Below are positions 26,384 through 34,818 of a stretch of DNA of 64,000 bases, piece by piece. How positions within the stretch are numbered: position 1 is the first letter of the stretch; each line of letters begins with the position of its first letter. This DNA comes from Rheinheimera mangrovi (GTDB lineage Bacteria; Pseudomonadota; Gammaproteobacteria; Enterobacterales; Alteromonadaceae), in contig NZ_CP034683.1 of assembly GCF_003990335.1 (NCBI RefSeq), forward strand, positions 758,501 to 822,500, given 5' to 3'. The position numbers and the translations under genes were made by a program. The notes under the pieces are model-generated. The model was not told the DNA's origin, searched no databases, and worked only from the letters and a program-made list of their open reading frames with translations.

Positions 26384-28453
26384 TTAGTTTGAACTGGTTT
26401 TGTATTGATTAAACCAGGCCAGAATGTACTCAATCTTGGTGATCATCCGGCTGGGTTTATTGGCGATGCCATGAGGCGAGCCAGGAATCCGCACCATCAC
26501 AGTGTCGACTTTACGAATTTTTAGTGCCTGGTAAAACTGTTCAGACTCACTAATGGGCGTGCGTCTGTCCGCTTCTCCTGTCATCAGCATAGTTGGAGTG
26601 GTGACATTACCCACCAGGGATAAAGGTGAACGTTTCCAATAATGCTCAACGTTTTCCCAAGGCACACCAGGGAACTGATGGAAGGTTTGATACAAATAGC
26701 TGTCGCCTGTCAGCACTTTACTCAGCCAGTTGATAATAGGTTTGACCACTGCTGCTGCTTTGTAACGTTGGGTCAGGCCTACCGCATAAGCTGTGGCTAT
26801 GCCGCCGGCAGATCCACCAGCTATAAACAGGTTATCTTTATCAACAAAACCCAAGTCTATCATCGCATTGACGCCTGAATCGTGGTCAGCGTAATCCTCA
26901 GGTGAGCTGTATTTACCATGTAATAACATGGCAAAACGTTCGCCATAAGACGAGCTGCCTCTGTGATTATCGTAAAACACCACATAACCTTCAGTGGCAA
27001 AACGTTGCATCTCAGCGCTGAAATGTGGGCCATAGGCTAAATGTGGGCCGCCATGAATTTCCAGCATCATGGGGTATTTTTTCTTTGGGTCAAAATCCGG
27101 TGGTGTGATATACCAACCTTGGATTGGCTCGCCATCAAAAGATGATTTGTAATTAATTTCATGCACTTGCCCCAGTTTTTTATGACCAAGCACATCTTCA
27201 TTTAGTGCAGTTAAAGTACGGGTTTTGCCATTAACAATCACGGCCACATCAGCCGGACGCTGGGAATTACCCTGAGTAAAGGCGATCACTTCATTCGCCA
27301 CACTGTATTCGCCGCTTAAATATGGCTGAGGTAGAGCTGCACCAGACAGCTGATCGGTTAACTGCTGCAGTTTGCCGGATAAAGAAACAGAAGCAAGAGT
27401 GCGTTTGCCCTTATCGTCAAACTGGATCACCAGACTGCTATTGTCGAACCATTGTGGGTTTTCGACGTCTCTGTCGAGCTCTTTGGTCAGGTCTTTAATT
27501 TCGCCTGAGCGCCAGTCCATCAGTTTTAGTTTGCCGTTGGTGTAAGGTACTTTTTCATTATTACCCCAGACAAAAGCCAGGTATTTGCCGTCGGGTGAAA
27601 ATACAGCTGAGGTTTCCTGACCTGGCATACTGGTCAGCTGCTTTAACTGACTGTTGGCTAGCGTGAACTGGTACAAGTCGCTGTCGCGTGGCTGGTATTC
27701 CCAGTCTTTGCTGGTATTAGCCGAGAATATCAGTGCTTTGCCGTCCGGTGTCCAGCTTAAGTCTGAGCCGTAATTAAAGTCACCTTCAGTCAGCTTGCGT
27801 TCTTTACCCCCTGTGGAAGGTAAAACAAAAACATGGCGAAACTCTGATTTTAAAAAGCCCTGGCCGTCGGCTTGATATTGAGCCCGTTCAATCAGCACTG
27901 CAGGTTCAGACCACTTGGCGCCTTCAGGTTTTTTCGGCATTTTGGTGGCTTTAGCCAGTTTGGTCGGTTGAGCCGGTACATTCATGGTGAAGGCTAGTTG
28001 TTCACCATCTGGTGACCAGCTTAAATTGCCTGGGCTTTTGGAAAGCTGACTGACTAACGCGGTTTTGTTTTCTTTAACGTAATGCACATGGATTTGGCGC
28101 GAACCTGAACGGTCAGAGATAAAAGCAATGCGGCTGCCATCTTCAGACCAGCGTGGGCTGGCGTAGTTAAACTGATCAACAAATAAAGGACTTTGATGGC
28201 CGGTTTTTACATCCAGCAACCATAAACTGCTGTGCGTACCGTCGGTCATAATATCGTTGCTGTTACGCACGTACACTAGCTGTTTGCCATCTGGCGATAC
28301 TTGCGGCTCCTTAGCATATTCCAGAGCAAAAATATCTTCAGATTCAAAGTACTGGCTTGTTGCATCCGAAGCAAAAACGGGCAAAGTACAGAGCAAAGTG
28401 GCACTTGCGATGCAAGAGTAAATAAAAGGCGCTAAGGCCTGGGGCTTTTTCAT
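26384..28453 (-). CDS. S9-family prolyl oligopeptidase, exported
   Basis: A 689-residue serine peptidase with a signal peptide, an N-terminal beta-propeller of WD40/TolB-like blades (repeats of the form SPDGKQLVYVR, SEDGSRIAFISD, SPDGEQLAFTM) and a C-terminal alpha/beta-hydrolase domain. The catalytic Ser is in AGGSAGGIATAY, the Asp in MTGEADRRTP and the His in PGSPHGIANKP. This is the dipeptidyl/acylaminoacyl-peptidase type that trims short peptides, here in the periplasm. AGAGG precedes the ATG. Confidence 0.93.
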   Translation of the reverse strand: MKKPQALAPFIYSCIASATLLCTLPVFASDATSQYFESEDIFALEYAKEPQVSPDGKQLVYVRNSNDIMTDGTHSSLWLLDVKTGHQSPLFVDQFNYASPRWSEDGSRIAFISDRSGSRQIHVHYVKENKTALVSQLSKSPGNLSWSPDGEQLAFTMNVPAQPTKLAKATKMPKKPEGAKWSEPAVLIERAQYQADGQGFLKSEFRHVFVLPSTGGKERKLTEGDFNYGSDLSWTPDGKALIFSANTSKDWEYQPRDSDLYQFTLANSQLKQLTSMPGQETSAVFSPDGKYLAFVWGNNEKVPYTNGKLKLMDWRSGEIKDLTKELDRDVENPQWFDNSSLVIQFDDKGKRTLASVSLSGKLQQLTDQLSGAALPQPYLSGEYSVANEVIAFTQGNSQRPADVAVIVNGKTRTLTALNEDVLGHKKLGQVHEINYKSSFDGEPIQGWYITPPDFDPKKKYPMMLEIHGGPHLAYGPHFSAEMQRFATEGYVVFYDNHRGSSSYGERFAMLLHGKYSSPEDYADHDSGVNAMIDLGFVDKDNLFIAGGSAGGIATAYAVGLTQRYKAAAVVKPIINWLSKVLTGDSYLYQTFHQFPGVPWENVEHYWKRSPLSLVGNVTTPTMLMTGEADRRTPISESEQFYQALKIRKVDTVMVRIPGSPHGIANKPSRMITKIEYILAWFNQYKTSSN

Positions 28454-28656
28454 TGGTAAACCTCTTCTGATAAGACAGTAAACAAACTAACCTGAGTCAG
28501 GTGATTGCACAATTTGCCAGCGACCAAAACCTGAATTTAAGCGTCCAGTCTGTTCGCTTGTTCCGCTGTAAGCCAGTAACTACGGCCTTAGTGGCTGGAT
28601 TTTATGCCTTGTTTTGTTTACACTGGCGCCATCCATTCTTTTGTCTGTAGCGCCTT

Positions 28657-29694
28657 ATGTTGTTAAAACGCCTGAGTGTTTTTGCCTTTCTTCTTGTTGG
28701 TTTAACCGCCTGTAGTCAACCCGACCCCATTCAACGCATTTCAGGACCTGCTCAAGGTTCTACTTTTACTGTTAGCTTTTGGAGCGAACAAGAGCTGGAT
28801 AAAAGTAGCTTAGAAACTCAGTTAAAAGATGAGCTTGAACGCATCGATCTGCTGATGTCGAATTACAGACCTGACTCTGTGATTGAAGGCTTTAATGCCC
28901 AGCAGAGCCTTGCCCCAACAGAGGTCGGTGACGAGCTGGTGCAACTGGTTGAGATTGCCAAACAGATATCTGCTTACAGTGAAGGTTGTTACGATTTAAC
29001 GGTAAAACCTTATTTTGAGCTCTGGGGTTTTCGTGGTGATAAGCTGACTAAACCTAGTATTGAGCAAATTCAGGCACTGAAACAAACCATTGGTCTGGAT
29101 AAAGTGACGCTCATTGACAGCAAAAGTTTAGCGAAACAACACTCAGCTTTACGAGTCGATGTGTCCTCCATTGCTCAGGGTTACACAGTAGGCCAACTGG
29201 CAAAAATTCTTGATAAAGCAGGTATTCAAAACTATCTGGTGGAAGTGGGCGGTGAGCTGGTCAGTAAAGGTAAAAAGCCGGAAGCAAAAGCCTGGCGTGT
29301 GGCTATTGAAAAACCTTTACCTGACTCACAAAAATTACAAAAAATCATTAGTGTGCAGCAGGATGAACCTCTATCCATTATGACATCAGGCACTTACCGT
29401 CACTTTTATGATCAGGATGGTGTACGTTACAGTCATGTACTTGATGCTCGCACCGGAACACCTGTGACTCATGCTACAGTGTCGACCACTATCTTAATTG
29501 CTGATCCAACCTGGGGCGACGCCTGGTCGACTGCATTTTTATGTATGGGTAGCGAGCAAGGACTGAAAGTTGCGGATGAACTGAAGTTACCCGTGTTATT
29601 TATTGATCAGCAAGGTGCTGATTTTATTGAAAAGCCAAGCAAAGCTTTAACTGAAGCTCTATCTTCAGGTACAGCGTTCAGCTTCGTGGAGTAA
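28657..29694 (+). CDS. apbE: FAD:protein FMN transferase (ApbE), lipoprotein
   Basis: A 345-residue ApbE family protein, which attaches FMN to threonine residues of NqrB/NqrC, RnfG and similar periplasmic proteins. The lipobox VGLTACS makes it a lipoprotein. Family motifs are FELWGFRGD, DVSSIAQGYTV, VEVGGELVSKGKK, TSGTYRHFY, SHVLDARTGTPV and the metal site GDAWSTAFLCMG. No nqr or rnf genes are in the window. It is followed after 5 bases by yihY. Confidence 0.94.
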   Translation: MLLKRLSVFAFLLVGLTACSQPDPIQRISGPAQGSTFTVSFWSEQELDKSSLETQLKDELERIDLLMSNYRPDSVIEGFNAQQSLAPTEVGDELVQLVEIAKQISAYSEGCYDLTVKPYFELWGFRGDKLTKPSIEQIQALKQTIGLDKVTLIDSKSLAKQHSALRVDVSSIAQGYTVGQLAKILDKAGIQNYLVEVGGELVSKGKKPEAKAWRVAIEKPLPDSQKLQKIISVQQDEPLSIMTSGTYRHFYDQDGVRYSHVLDARTGTPVTHATVSTTILIADPTWGDAWSTAFLCMGSEQGLKVADELKLPVLFIDQQGADFIEKPSKALTEALSSGTAFSFVE

Positions 29695-29699
29695 AACTG

Positions 29700-30590
29700 A
29701 TGGCACAAGGATGGGACAAAGAGAAGCTGCAGTTGTGGCGCTCAAAGAGCAATAATTTTTTAAATTTGTATCTTAAGCGTTGTCAAAACGACCAAATCAA
29801 TGTGATTGGTGGGTATCTGGCCTATATCTCGTTATTGTCTCTGGTGCCTTTTATTGCGGTGATGTTTTCGGTGATGGGTGCTTTTCCGATGTTTGGTGAA
29901 TTGCGCGATCAGCTGGAAGCTTTTCTATATGCTAATGTGGCGCCAGCAAAAGGCGATGAATTACGCTTGTATATTGCCGGGTTCGTTGAAAATATTGGCA
30001 AAATGACAGCTGTAGGTATTGGTGCTTTGGTGGTTGTGGCGCTGATGCTGATCCACAATATCGATAAAACTATCAATAGCATATTCCGTATTAAAAAACG
30101 CCCAAGGCTGATTATTTCGTTTTCTATTTATTGGATGGTGCTGACCTTTGGGCCTATTCTGCTTGGCGCTTCCATTGCTGTAACTTCTTATATTTTGTCT
30201 TTATCTAGTCTGGCTGATGGTTACACTCCGGGGTTAAGCACTGTATTACTGACATTGACGCCTTATGTGTTTTCTATTCTGGCATTTTTTCTGCTGTATC
30301 TGGTGGTGCCTAATGCCAAAGTGCAGTATCGCCATGCATTAATTGGAGCAGTAACAGCCAGCGTTATGTTTGAATTATTGAAAAAAGGTTTTGCCCTTTA
30401 TATCACTCATTTCCCATCCTATCAGGCCATTTATGGTGCTTTGGCTTTAGTGCCGATTTTATTTTTATGGATCTATCTGGTGTGGCTGGTGGTGTTATTA
30501 GGCGCTGAGTTAACTGCTTTGTTGGAAGAGCTTTATCTGCAGGCAGCCTCTGAGACTGAAAAGTTAGCCGAAAAGGACAACACTGCATGA
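29700..30590 (+). CDS. yihY: YihY/BrkB-family inner-membrane protein
   Basis: A 296-residue integral membrane protein with about six helices, of the YihY (UPF0761, once wrongly called RNase BN) family. Typical stretches are GGYLAYISLLSLVPFIAVMF, IDKTINSIFRIKKRP and ALALVPILFLWIYLVWLVVLLGAELTA. Its function is not established. GGAG precedes the ATG. The last bases overlap the pip start (ATGA), so this is the opening of a yihY-pip-dtd operon. Confidence 0.92.
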   Translation: MAQGWDKEKLQLWRSKSNNFLNLYLKRCQNDQINVIGGYLAYISLLSLVPFIAVMFSVMGAFPMFGELRDQLEAFLYANVAPAKGDELRLYIAGFVENIGKMTAVGIGALVVVALMLIHNIDKTINSIFRIKKRPRLIISFSIYWMVLTFGPILLGASIAVTSYILSLSSLADGYTPGLSTVLLTLTPYVFSILAFFLLYLVVPNAKVQYRHALIGAVTASVMFELLKKGFALYITHFPSYQAIYGALALVPILFLWIYLVWLVVLLGAELTALLEELYLQAASETEKLAEKDNTA

Positions 30591-31564
30591 ATACAGCCGT
30601 CTCTCTAGACCCCTTTTCCACTGAATGGCTTCAGACTCCTGACCATCAGCAGATTTATCTGGAACAAAGTGGTAATCCGGATGGTATTCCGGTGATTTAT
30701 TGCCATGGTGGTCCTGGTGGTGGTAGCTCGCCTTTTCATCGTCAGTTATTTGACCCAGCCTTGTACCATATTATTATTTTTGACCAGCGAGGCTGTGGTT
30801 TGTCTGTTCCTGCATTGCAGTTGGAAAGCAACAGTACTCAACATCTGATCGCGGACATGGAGTTGATTCGACAGCATCTACAGATCCAAAGCTGGGTTGT
30901 AGCTGGAGGGTCCTGGGGCAGTACCCTGGCTTTGGCCTATGGCCAACACTATCCACAGCATTGTTTAGGTTTTATTTTGCGTGGTATTTTCCTTGGGCGA
31001 GAGCAGGATATTGATTGGTTATATCGCAACGGTTTTGGTGCCAGTCAGGTATTTCCTGATTATTATCAGGATTTTATCAAACCAATCGCTCATCTTTCAC
31101 AACTGGATGTTCTGCAGGCCTACCAGTTGCAGCTGCATCATAAAGATGAAGCTGTCCGTGTAGAGGCCGCTTTGGCCTGGAGTATCTGGGAATCCCGTAT
31201 TGCCACTTTGCTCCCCAACGAATTTGCCCGCAGTGGCGAAATGGATACGCAGTCAGCTTTAGCTTTGGCGCTGATTGAGCATCATTATTTTCAGCATCAG
31301 TGTTTTTTTGAACCCGATCAACTGCTGAATAATGTGCATAAAATCAGCCATTTACCTTGTCAGATAGTGCATGGTCGTTACGATATGATCTGTAAAGCTG
31401 AAAATGCTTTTAGTCTGGCATCACTTTGGCCTGGTGCTCAGCTGAACTGGGTGGTGGATGCGGGTCACTCCGCATCTGAAACGGGTATAACAAAAGCTTT
31501 GTATCAAGCCAGCCTGGTGATGGCGAGGACAGTGCGGACAGAAAAAGTGGAAGCTATGGTATGA
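30587..31564 (+). CDS. pip: Proline iminopeptidase
   Basis: A 325-residue alpha/beta hydrolase of the prolyl aminopeptidase family S33, releasing N-terminal proline from peptides. Motifs are [17 protein letters not shown] (oxyanion region), FDQRGCGLS, the nucleophile [10 protein letters not shown], an Asp in GRYDMICK and a His in [10 protein letters not shown]. The start overlaps the yihY stop by 4 bases, and the dtd start in turn overlaps its end. Confidence 0.92.
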   Translation: MNTAVSLDPFSTEWLQTPDHQQIYLEQSGNPDGIPVIYCHGGPGGGSSPFHRQLFDPALYHIIIFDQRGCGLSVPALQLESNSTQHLIADMELIRQHLQIQSWVVAGGSWGSTLALAYGQHYPQHCLGFILRGIFLGREQDIDWLYRNGFGASQVFPDYYQDFIKPIAHLSQLDVLQAYQLQLHHKDEAVRVEAALAWSIWESRIATLLPNEFARSGEMDTQSALALALIEHHYFQHQCFFEPDQLLNNVHKISHLPCQIVHGRYDMICKAENAFSLASLWPGAQLNWVVDAGHSASETGITKALYQASLVMARTVRTEKVEAMV

Positions 31565-31998
31565 AAGCCCTTATTCAGCGGGTTAGTTCCGCCAGTGTGA
31601 CAGTGGATCAACAGGTTGTTGGCGCTATTCATACAGGTTTATTGGTGCTGCTTGGTGTAGAGAAAGATGACACAGAGCAGCATCTCAAAAAATTGGCAGA
31701 GAAAGTACTTAAATACAGAGTGTTTTCCGATGAAAACGGCAAAATGAATCTGAATGTGCAACAAGCTGGTGGTGCTTTGCTGGTGGTATCACAATTTACT
31801 TTAGCGGCTGATACCAATTCGGGTTTAAGACCCAGTTTTTCTACCGCTGCTCATCCTGATAACGCATTGAAGCTGTATCAGGATTTTGTTACTTACTGCA
31901 GAAGTTTTGGTATTGAGGTCGCTACAGGTCAGTTTGGTGCTGATATGCAGGTGGCGTTGGTCAATAATGGCCCTGTTACTTTTCTGCTTGAGAGCTGA
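31561..31998 (+). CDS. dtd: D-aminoacyl-tRNA deacylase
   Basis: A 145-residue Dtd, which removes D-amino acids (and glycine from mischarged tRNA-Ala) from tRNA in the cytoplasm. The start [16 protein letters not shown], the catalytic SQFTLAAD and the C-terminal [11 protein letters not shown] are diagnostic. It starts within the pip stop (ATGA) and ends overlapping the convergent neighbour by 23 bases. Confidence 0.97.
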   Translation: MKALIQRVSSASVTVDQQVVGAIHTGLLVLLGVEKDDTEQHLKKLAEKVLKYRVFSDENGKMNLNVQQAGGALLVVSQFTLAADTNSGLRPSFSTAAHPDNALKLYQDFVTYCRSFGIEVATGQFGADMQVALVNNGPVTFLLES

Positions 31999-32593
31999 TT
32001 TCATAAATCAGATTCAGATGGCGATCAATGTGGTGGCATTGATAACGGCGCTCTGTCAATAAAGCCTCCAGTTCCTGCTGATATTCAGGTTGTGACAAAT
32101 TGATCCAAATGGTGCCAGTCTGCTCTAAGGTTTTTTGCATAGCCTGCTGCCAGCCTTCAAAAAGTGGATAAATATCCCAAAGCACAAAAGGCCATTGCTG
32201 TTGGTTGTTCTGCAAAAAATCCTGAGCAGATAACGCCAGTACTTCTTCTTTTCCCTTCAGACAAAAAAAACGCTGATAGGCGTCGATCACCGCCTGATTT
32301 AATTCAACAGTCACAAGTTGAGATTTAGGCAAAATCGTTGTGATAAACCTATTGATATCACCACCGCCTAAACCCAATTGCAACACTGATTCTGGTTTAA
32401 GCTGTTGTAAAGATTGAAGAATGGGCACCAAATGGGCTGAAAGTGTTGCAGCTGGCGCTAACTGGTTCATCTTGCTTTGCATGATGCCGTCCAGATAAAG
32501 GCATAAAAAACAACCTTCTTCCGTTAGTTCCAGCCGGGGTGGTCCCGCCTGAAACCAGACTAACTGTTGTATAGCGTCAGGTTTTTGTTTCAC
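31976..32593 (-). CDS. Spermidine-synthase-like, SAM-binding-fold protein
   Basis: A 205-residue protein with one methyltransferase-type Rossmann domain. The glycine loop is [15 protein letters not shown], followed by [15 protein letters not shown], as in the polyamine synthase superfamily. It is much shorter than a true spermidine synthase and lacks the N-terminal beta domain. The substrate is unknown. It is convergent with dtd (23-base overlap) and divergent from fabY. Confidence 0.75.
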   Translation of the reverse strand: MKQKPDAIQQLVWFQAGPPRLELTEEGCFLCLYLDGIMQSKMNQLAPAATLSAHLVPILQSLQQLKPESVLQLGLGGGDINRFITTILPKSQLVTVELNQAVIDAYQRFFCLKGKEEVLALSAQDFLQNNQQQWPFVLWDIYPLFEGWQQAMQKTLEQTGTIWINLSQPEYQQELEALLTERRYQCHHIDRHLNLIYEISSQAEK

Positions 32594-32628
32594 AATACCC
32601 TCAAATCAACGGACTACAGGACGACAAC

Positions 32629-33549
32629 GTGAACTGGCAGCTTAGCGCCCCACACACTGAAGCTCAATGGTTAGCTTACTATCAATTACGCTGGCAGGTG
32701 CTGCGAGCTCCCTGGGATCAACCTAAAGGCTCTGAACAGGATGAGTTGGAAACAGCGTCTTTTCATCGTATGGTTTGCACCGAAGACGGTGAAATTGTGG
32801 CAGTTGGACGCTTACATAAGGTAGACGAAAATACAGCTCAGGTGCGTTATATGGCGGTGTCTGATCAATGGCAGGGTCATGGCTTAGGCGCTATGGTGCT
32901 GCAGCAGTTAGAGCAGGTGGCGCTGGATCAGGGCATGCAACGCATTATTCTCAATGCCCGTGATACGGCTTCTGGTTTTTACCAAAAAGCGGGCTATCAG
33001 TATCTGGAACCTGCCAATGCTTTATTTGGTATAGCCCATCATCGTTATGTGAAAAGCTTGGCCTTTTCTGCTTCTTTAAAGGAACTGCAACAATGGGTGC
33101 CAGAGTTACAGCAAACCTTCTGGCAAAAAATTCCGCTTTCTTCTTATATGCAATTAAAAGTGCAACATGTGGATAGGCAAAAGATTTGCTGTGCCGCTCC
33201 GCTCGAACCCAATATCAACTTACATCAGACCATGTTTGCTGGCAGCATTTATACCTTAGGCACCTTAACTGGCTGGGGAATGGTCTGGCTGCTGTTAAAC
33301 GATCAGCAGCTGGATGGCGATATTGTATTGGCTGATGCTCATATCCGGTATCTGAAACCTGTCACAGGCCGTGCTGAAGGTCGTTGCTGGCGACACCAAT
33401 GTCAGCCGAATTTTTCAGCATTGGCACAAGATCGCAAAGCTAAGCTGGATATTACTGTCGGTATTTTTTGTGATGATATACAAGTAGCTGTGTTTGAAGG
33501 CCGCTTTGCTGTGTTACCGAAAAAACACACTAGGGGCGAGATCGCTTAG
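32629..33549 (+). CDS. fabY: FabY (YiiD): GNAT domain fused to a thioesterase-like domain
   Basis: A 306-residue protein with an N-terminal acetyltransferase (GNAT) domain, WQGHGLGAMVLQQLEQ being the acetyl-CoA loop, and a C-terminal hotdog domain with HQTMFAGSIYTLGTLTGWG, LADAHIRYLKP and ARGRK-like DRKAKLDI. E. coli YiiD/FabY, next to dtd, has this layout and supports initiation of fatty acid synthesis. The GTG start has AGGA upstream. The C-terminus is shorter than in E. coli, and its last codons (RGEIA and the stop) lie in a half ERIC-like repeat. Confidence 0.88.
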   Translation: MNWQLSAPHTEAQWLAYYQLRWQVLRAPWDQPKGSEQDELETASFHRMVCTEDGEIVAVGRLHKVDENTAQVRYMAVSDQWQGHGLGAMVLQQLEQVALDQGMQRIILNARDTASGFYQKAGYQYLEPANALFGIAHHRYVKSLAFSASLKELQQWVPELQQTFWQKIPLSSYMQLKVQHVDRQKICCAAPLEPNINLHQTMFAGSIYTLGTLTGWGMVWLLLNDQQLDGDIVLADAHIRYLKPVTGRAEGRCWRHQCQPNFSALAQDRKAKLDITVGIFCDDIQVAVFEGRFAVLPKKHTRGEIA

Positions 33550-33577
33550 CCAACAAAGCTGCAGCTTTAAATACGCA
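33534..33577 (+). repeat. ERIC/IRU-like repeat, half copy
   Basis: GGGGCGAGATCGCTTAGCCAACAAAGCTGC continues to AATACGCA. It duplicates the right third of the full copy that follows 10 bases later, with one change in the first 42 bases compared. It supplies the last codons and stop of fabY. Confidence 0.82.
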
Positions 33578-33586
33578 AAAGTCAGA

Positions 33587-33713
33587 TTTAACCAAAGTAG
33601 TTGAAGTTGCGGCGAGGCGGCAAGTGGGTGAGACCCCGGGAGCATAGCTGTCTATGTGACCGGGGCGAGAACGCTTAGCCAACAAAGCTGCAGCTTTAAA
33701 TACGCAGGTTAAA
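33587..33713 (+). repeat. ERIC/IRU-like repeat, full copy 2
   Basis: 127 bases from TTTAACCAAAGTAGTTGAAG to TACGCAGGTTAAA. The ends are a perfect 7-bp inverted repeat (TTTAACC/GGTTAAA), and the core CCCCGGGAGCATAG..CTATGTGACCGGGG is present. The length equals that of enterobacterial ERIC. Confidence 0.87.
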
Positions 33714-33803
33714 CAGATATAAAGCAAATATCAGGGTTCATTCAGGTAAAAAACTCTGCGGAATTTGATACTTCAGCTATCAAGTCCGTCAGGAGAACCT
33801 GTG

Positions 33804-34421
33804 ATGAATAACAAATGGTTGATCAGCTCATGCATTGCGACAGCCGCAGGAATAGTTGCAGGGGCAACTTACCTGTTATTTTCTGAGTACTCAGTTTTGT
33901 CCGGCAGTCAAAGTTGGGTATTAAGCTCCACTTGGTCAAGTGTGATGTTATGGCTGTTTATGTCGATGTTTCTGCTGGCTCTGCTGTTTAATATTCTTGC
34001 TTTTCTGGAGCTTGAACGTCAGGAAGAAGTGCTGAATCCTATGTGGTGGCCGCAAGGCAATAAACTTGGGCGGCAGCAACAGCAGTTTAAAGAGAACACT
34101 CAACTCTTATTACAATTTTTTGGCCGAGAAATGGAATCGGTAGAAGATTGTGAGTCCCACTTTTTAATTCGCCGTCAACAACAGGCTTTATTACTTTACA
34201 TCCAACCTGAATTAGATCATGCGTTGACAGTTGCTCAGGTTCGAACTGTGTTTCAGCAGATGTTATCACTGAACTGTCAAAGGGGCTTAATCGTCAGCTA
34301 CCAGAAAATTAATAGTCAGGTCAGGCTTTTTGCTGCAGAAGCTGGTATCGAACTTTTTGACCAGCAACGACTGAAAAAATACATAAATGCTGAAAATTTC
34401 GACCAATTAGCGCTGATATAA
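33804..34421 (+). CDS. Two-helix membrane protein with a possible Mrr-like nuclease-fold domain
   Basis: A 205-residue protein: two transmembrane helices (about residues 6-26 and 46-68), a linker and a soluble C-terminal domain of about 110 residues. That domain (LLIRRQQQALLLYIQPEL, QRGLIVSYQKI, RLFAAEAGIELFDQQRLKKYI) resembles the order of strands in Mrr-type restriction-endonuclease folds, but the catalytic D/E-QxK pattern is not evident, so activity is doubtful. AGGAGA fixes the start at 33804 rather than 33765. Confidence 0.55.
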   Translation: MNNKWLISSCIATAAGIVAGATYLLFSEYSVLSGSQSWVLSSTWSSVMLWLFMSMFLLALLFNILAFLELERQEEVLNPMWWPQGNKLGRQQQQFKENTQLLLQFFGREMESVEDCESHFLIRRQQQALLLYIQPELDHALTVAQVRTVFQQMLSLNCQRGLIVSYQKINSQVRLFAAEAGIELFDQQRLKKYINAENFDQLALI

Positions 34422-34545
34422 GGCTGTTATCAAGCTATATAAAGCTTTCGTCATGTTTTTTTCGCCAAATTTGTCATGATGATCAAGCGTTTACGAATGT
34501 TAGACATGGAACGGAATAAAGATAACGGATTACACACTTCCTGCC

Positions 34546-34574
34546 TGGTCAGACACTGTCTGGCCATTTTTTTT
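34546..34574 (+). terminator. Hairpin terminator, plus strand
   Basis: TGGTCAGAC/GTCTGGCCA (one T-G pair) with loop ACT, followed by eight T. It is 125 bases after the membrane-protein stop, a long distance, so it may end a 3' untranslated region or a small transcript. Confidence 0.75.
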
Positions 34575-34768
34575 ACTGCCACACTGACCTTTCATGTGTT
34601 CTATTCTGTCACTTCACTGTTTTGATAGCAGGTTACTACCGAATCACTTAGCCAGCTTTTTGCGGCATCAACTGATGGATGCAGAACTCCGTCTTAAGCA
34701 ACTCCCGACTGCAAAAACGTCTTCTCCGCTCAACTTTATTGATGACAGTGTTCATCTTTGGTGCTGAT

Positions 34769-34795
34769 AAAAAAGCCAGAGCAATGGCTCTGGCT
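34769..34795 (-). terminator. Hairpin terminator of the chemoreceptor gene
   Basis: AGCCAGAGC/GCTCTGGCT with a 4-base loop. On the minus strand it is followed by six T. It lies 24 bases beyond the chemoreceptor stop. Confidence 0.85.
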
Positions 34796-34818
34796 GATGA
34801 CCAGGTAAGAGGGGCTGT

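Larger units (their letters stand above)
34422..34818. other. 397-base gap with two terminators and no supported gene
   Basis: A short frame from the ATG at 34474 encodes about 50 codons running through the hairpin; nothing supports its translation. The two hairpins are listed separately. Nothing else is seen. Confidence 0.6.

Noticed and set aside
31976..32593. True spermidine synthase
   Set aside because: The protein is too short and lacks the N-terminal domain; only the nucleotide-binding half resembles that family.
34474..34624. Short frame of about 50 codons after the membrane protein gene
   Set aside because: It crosses a strong terminator hairpin and has no clear ribosome site.
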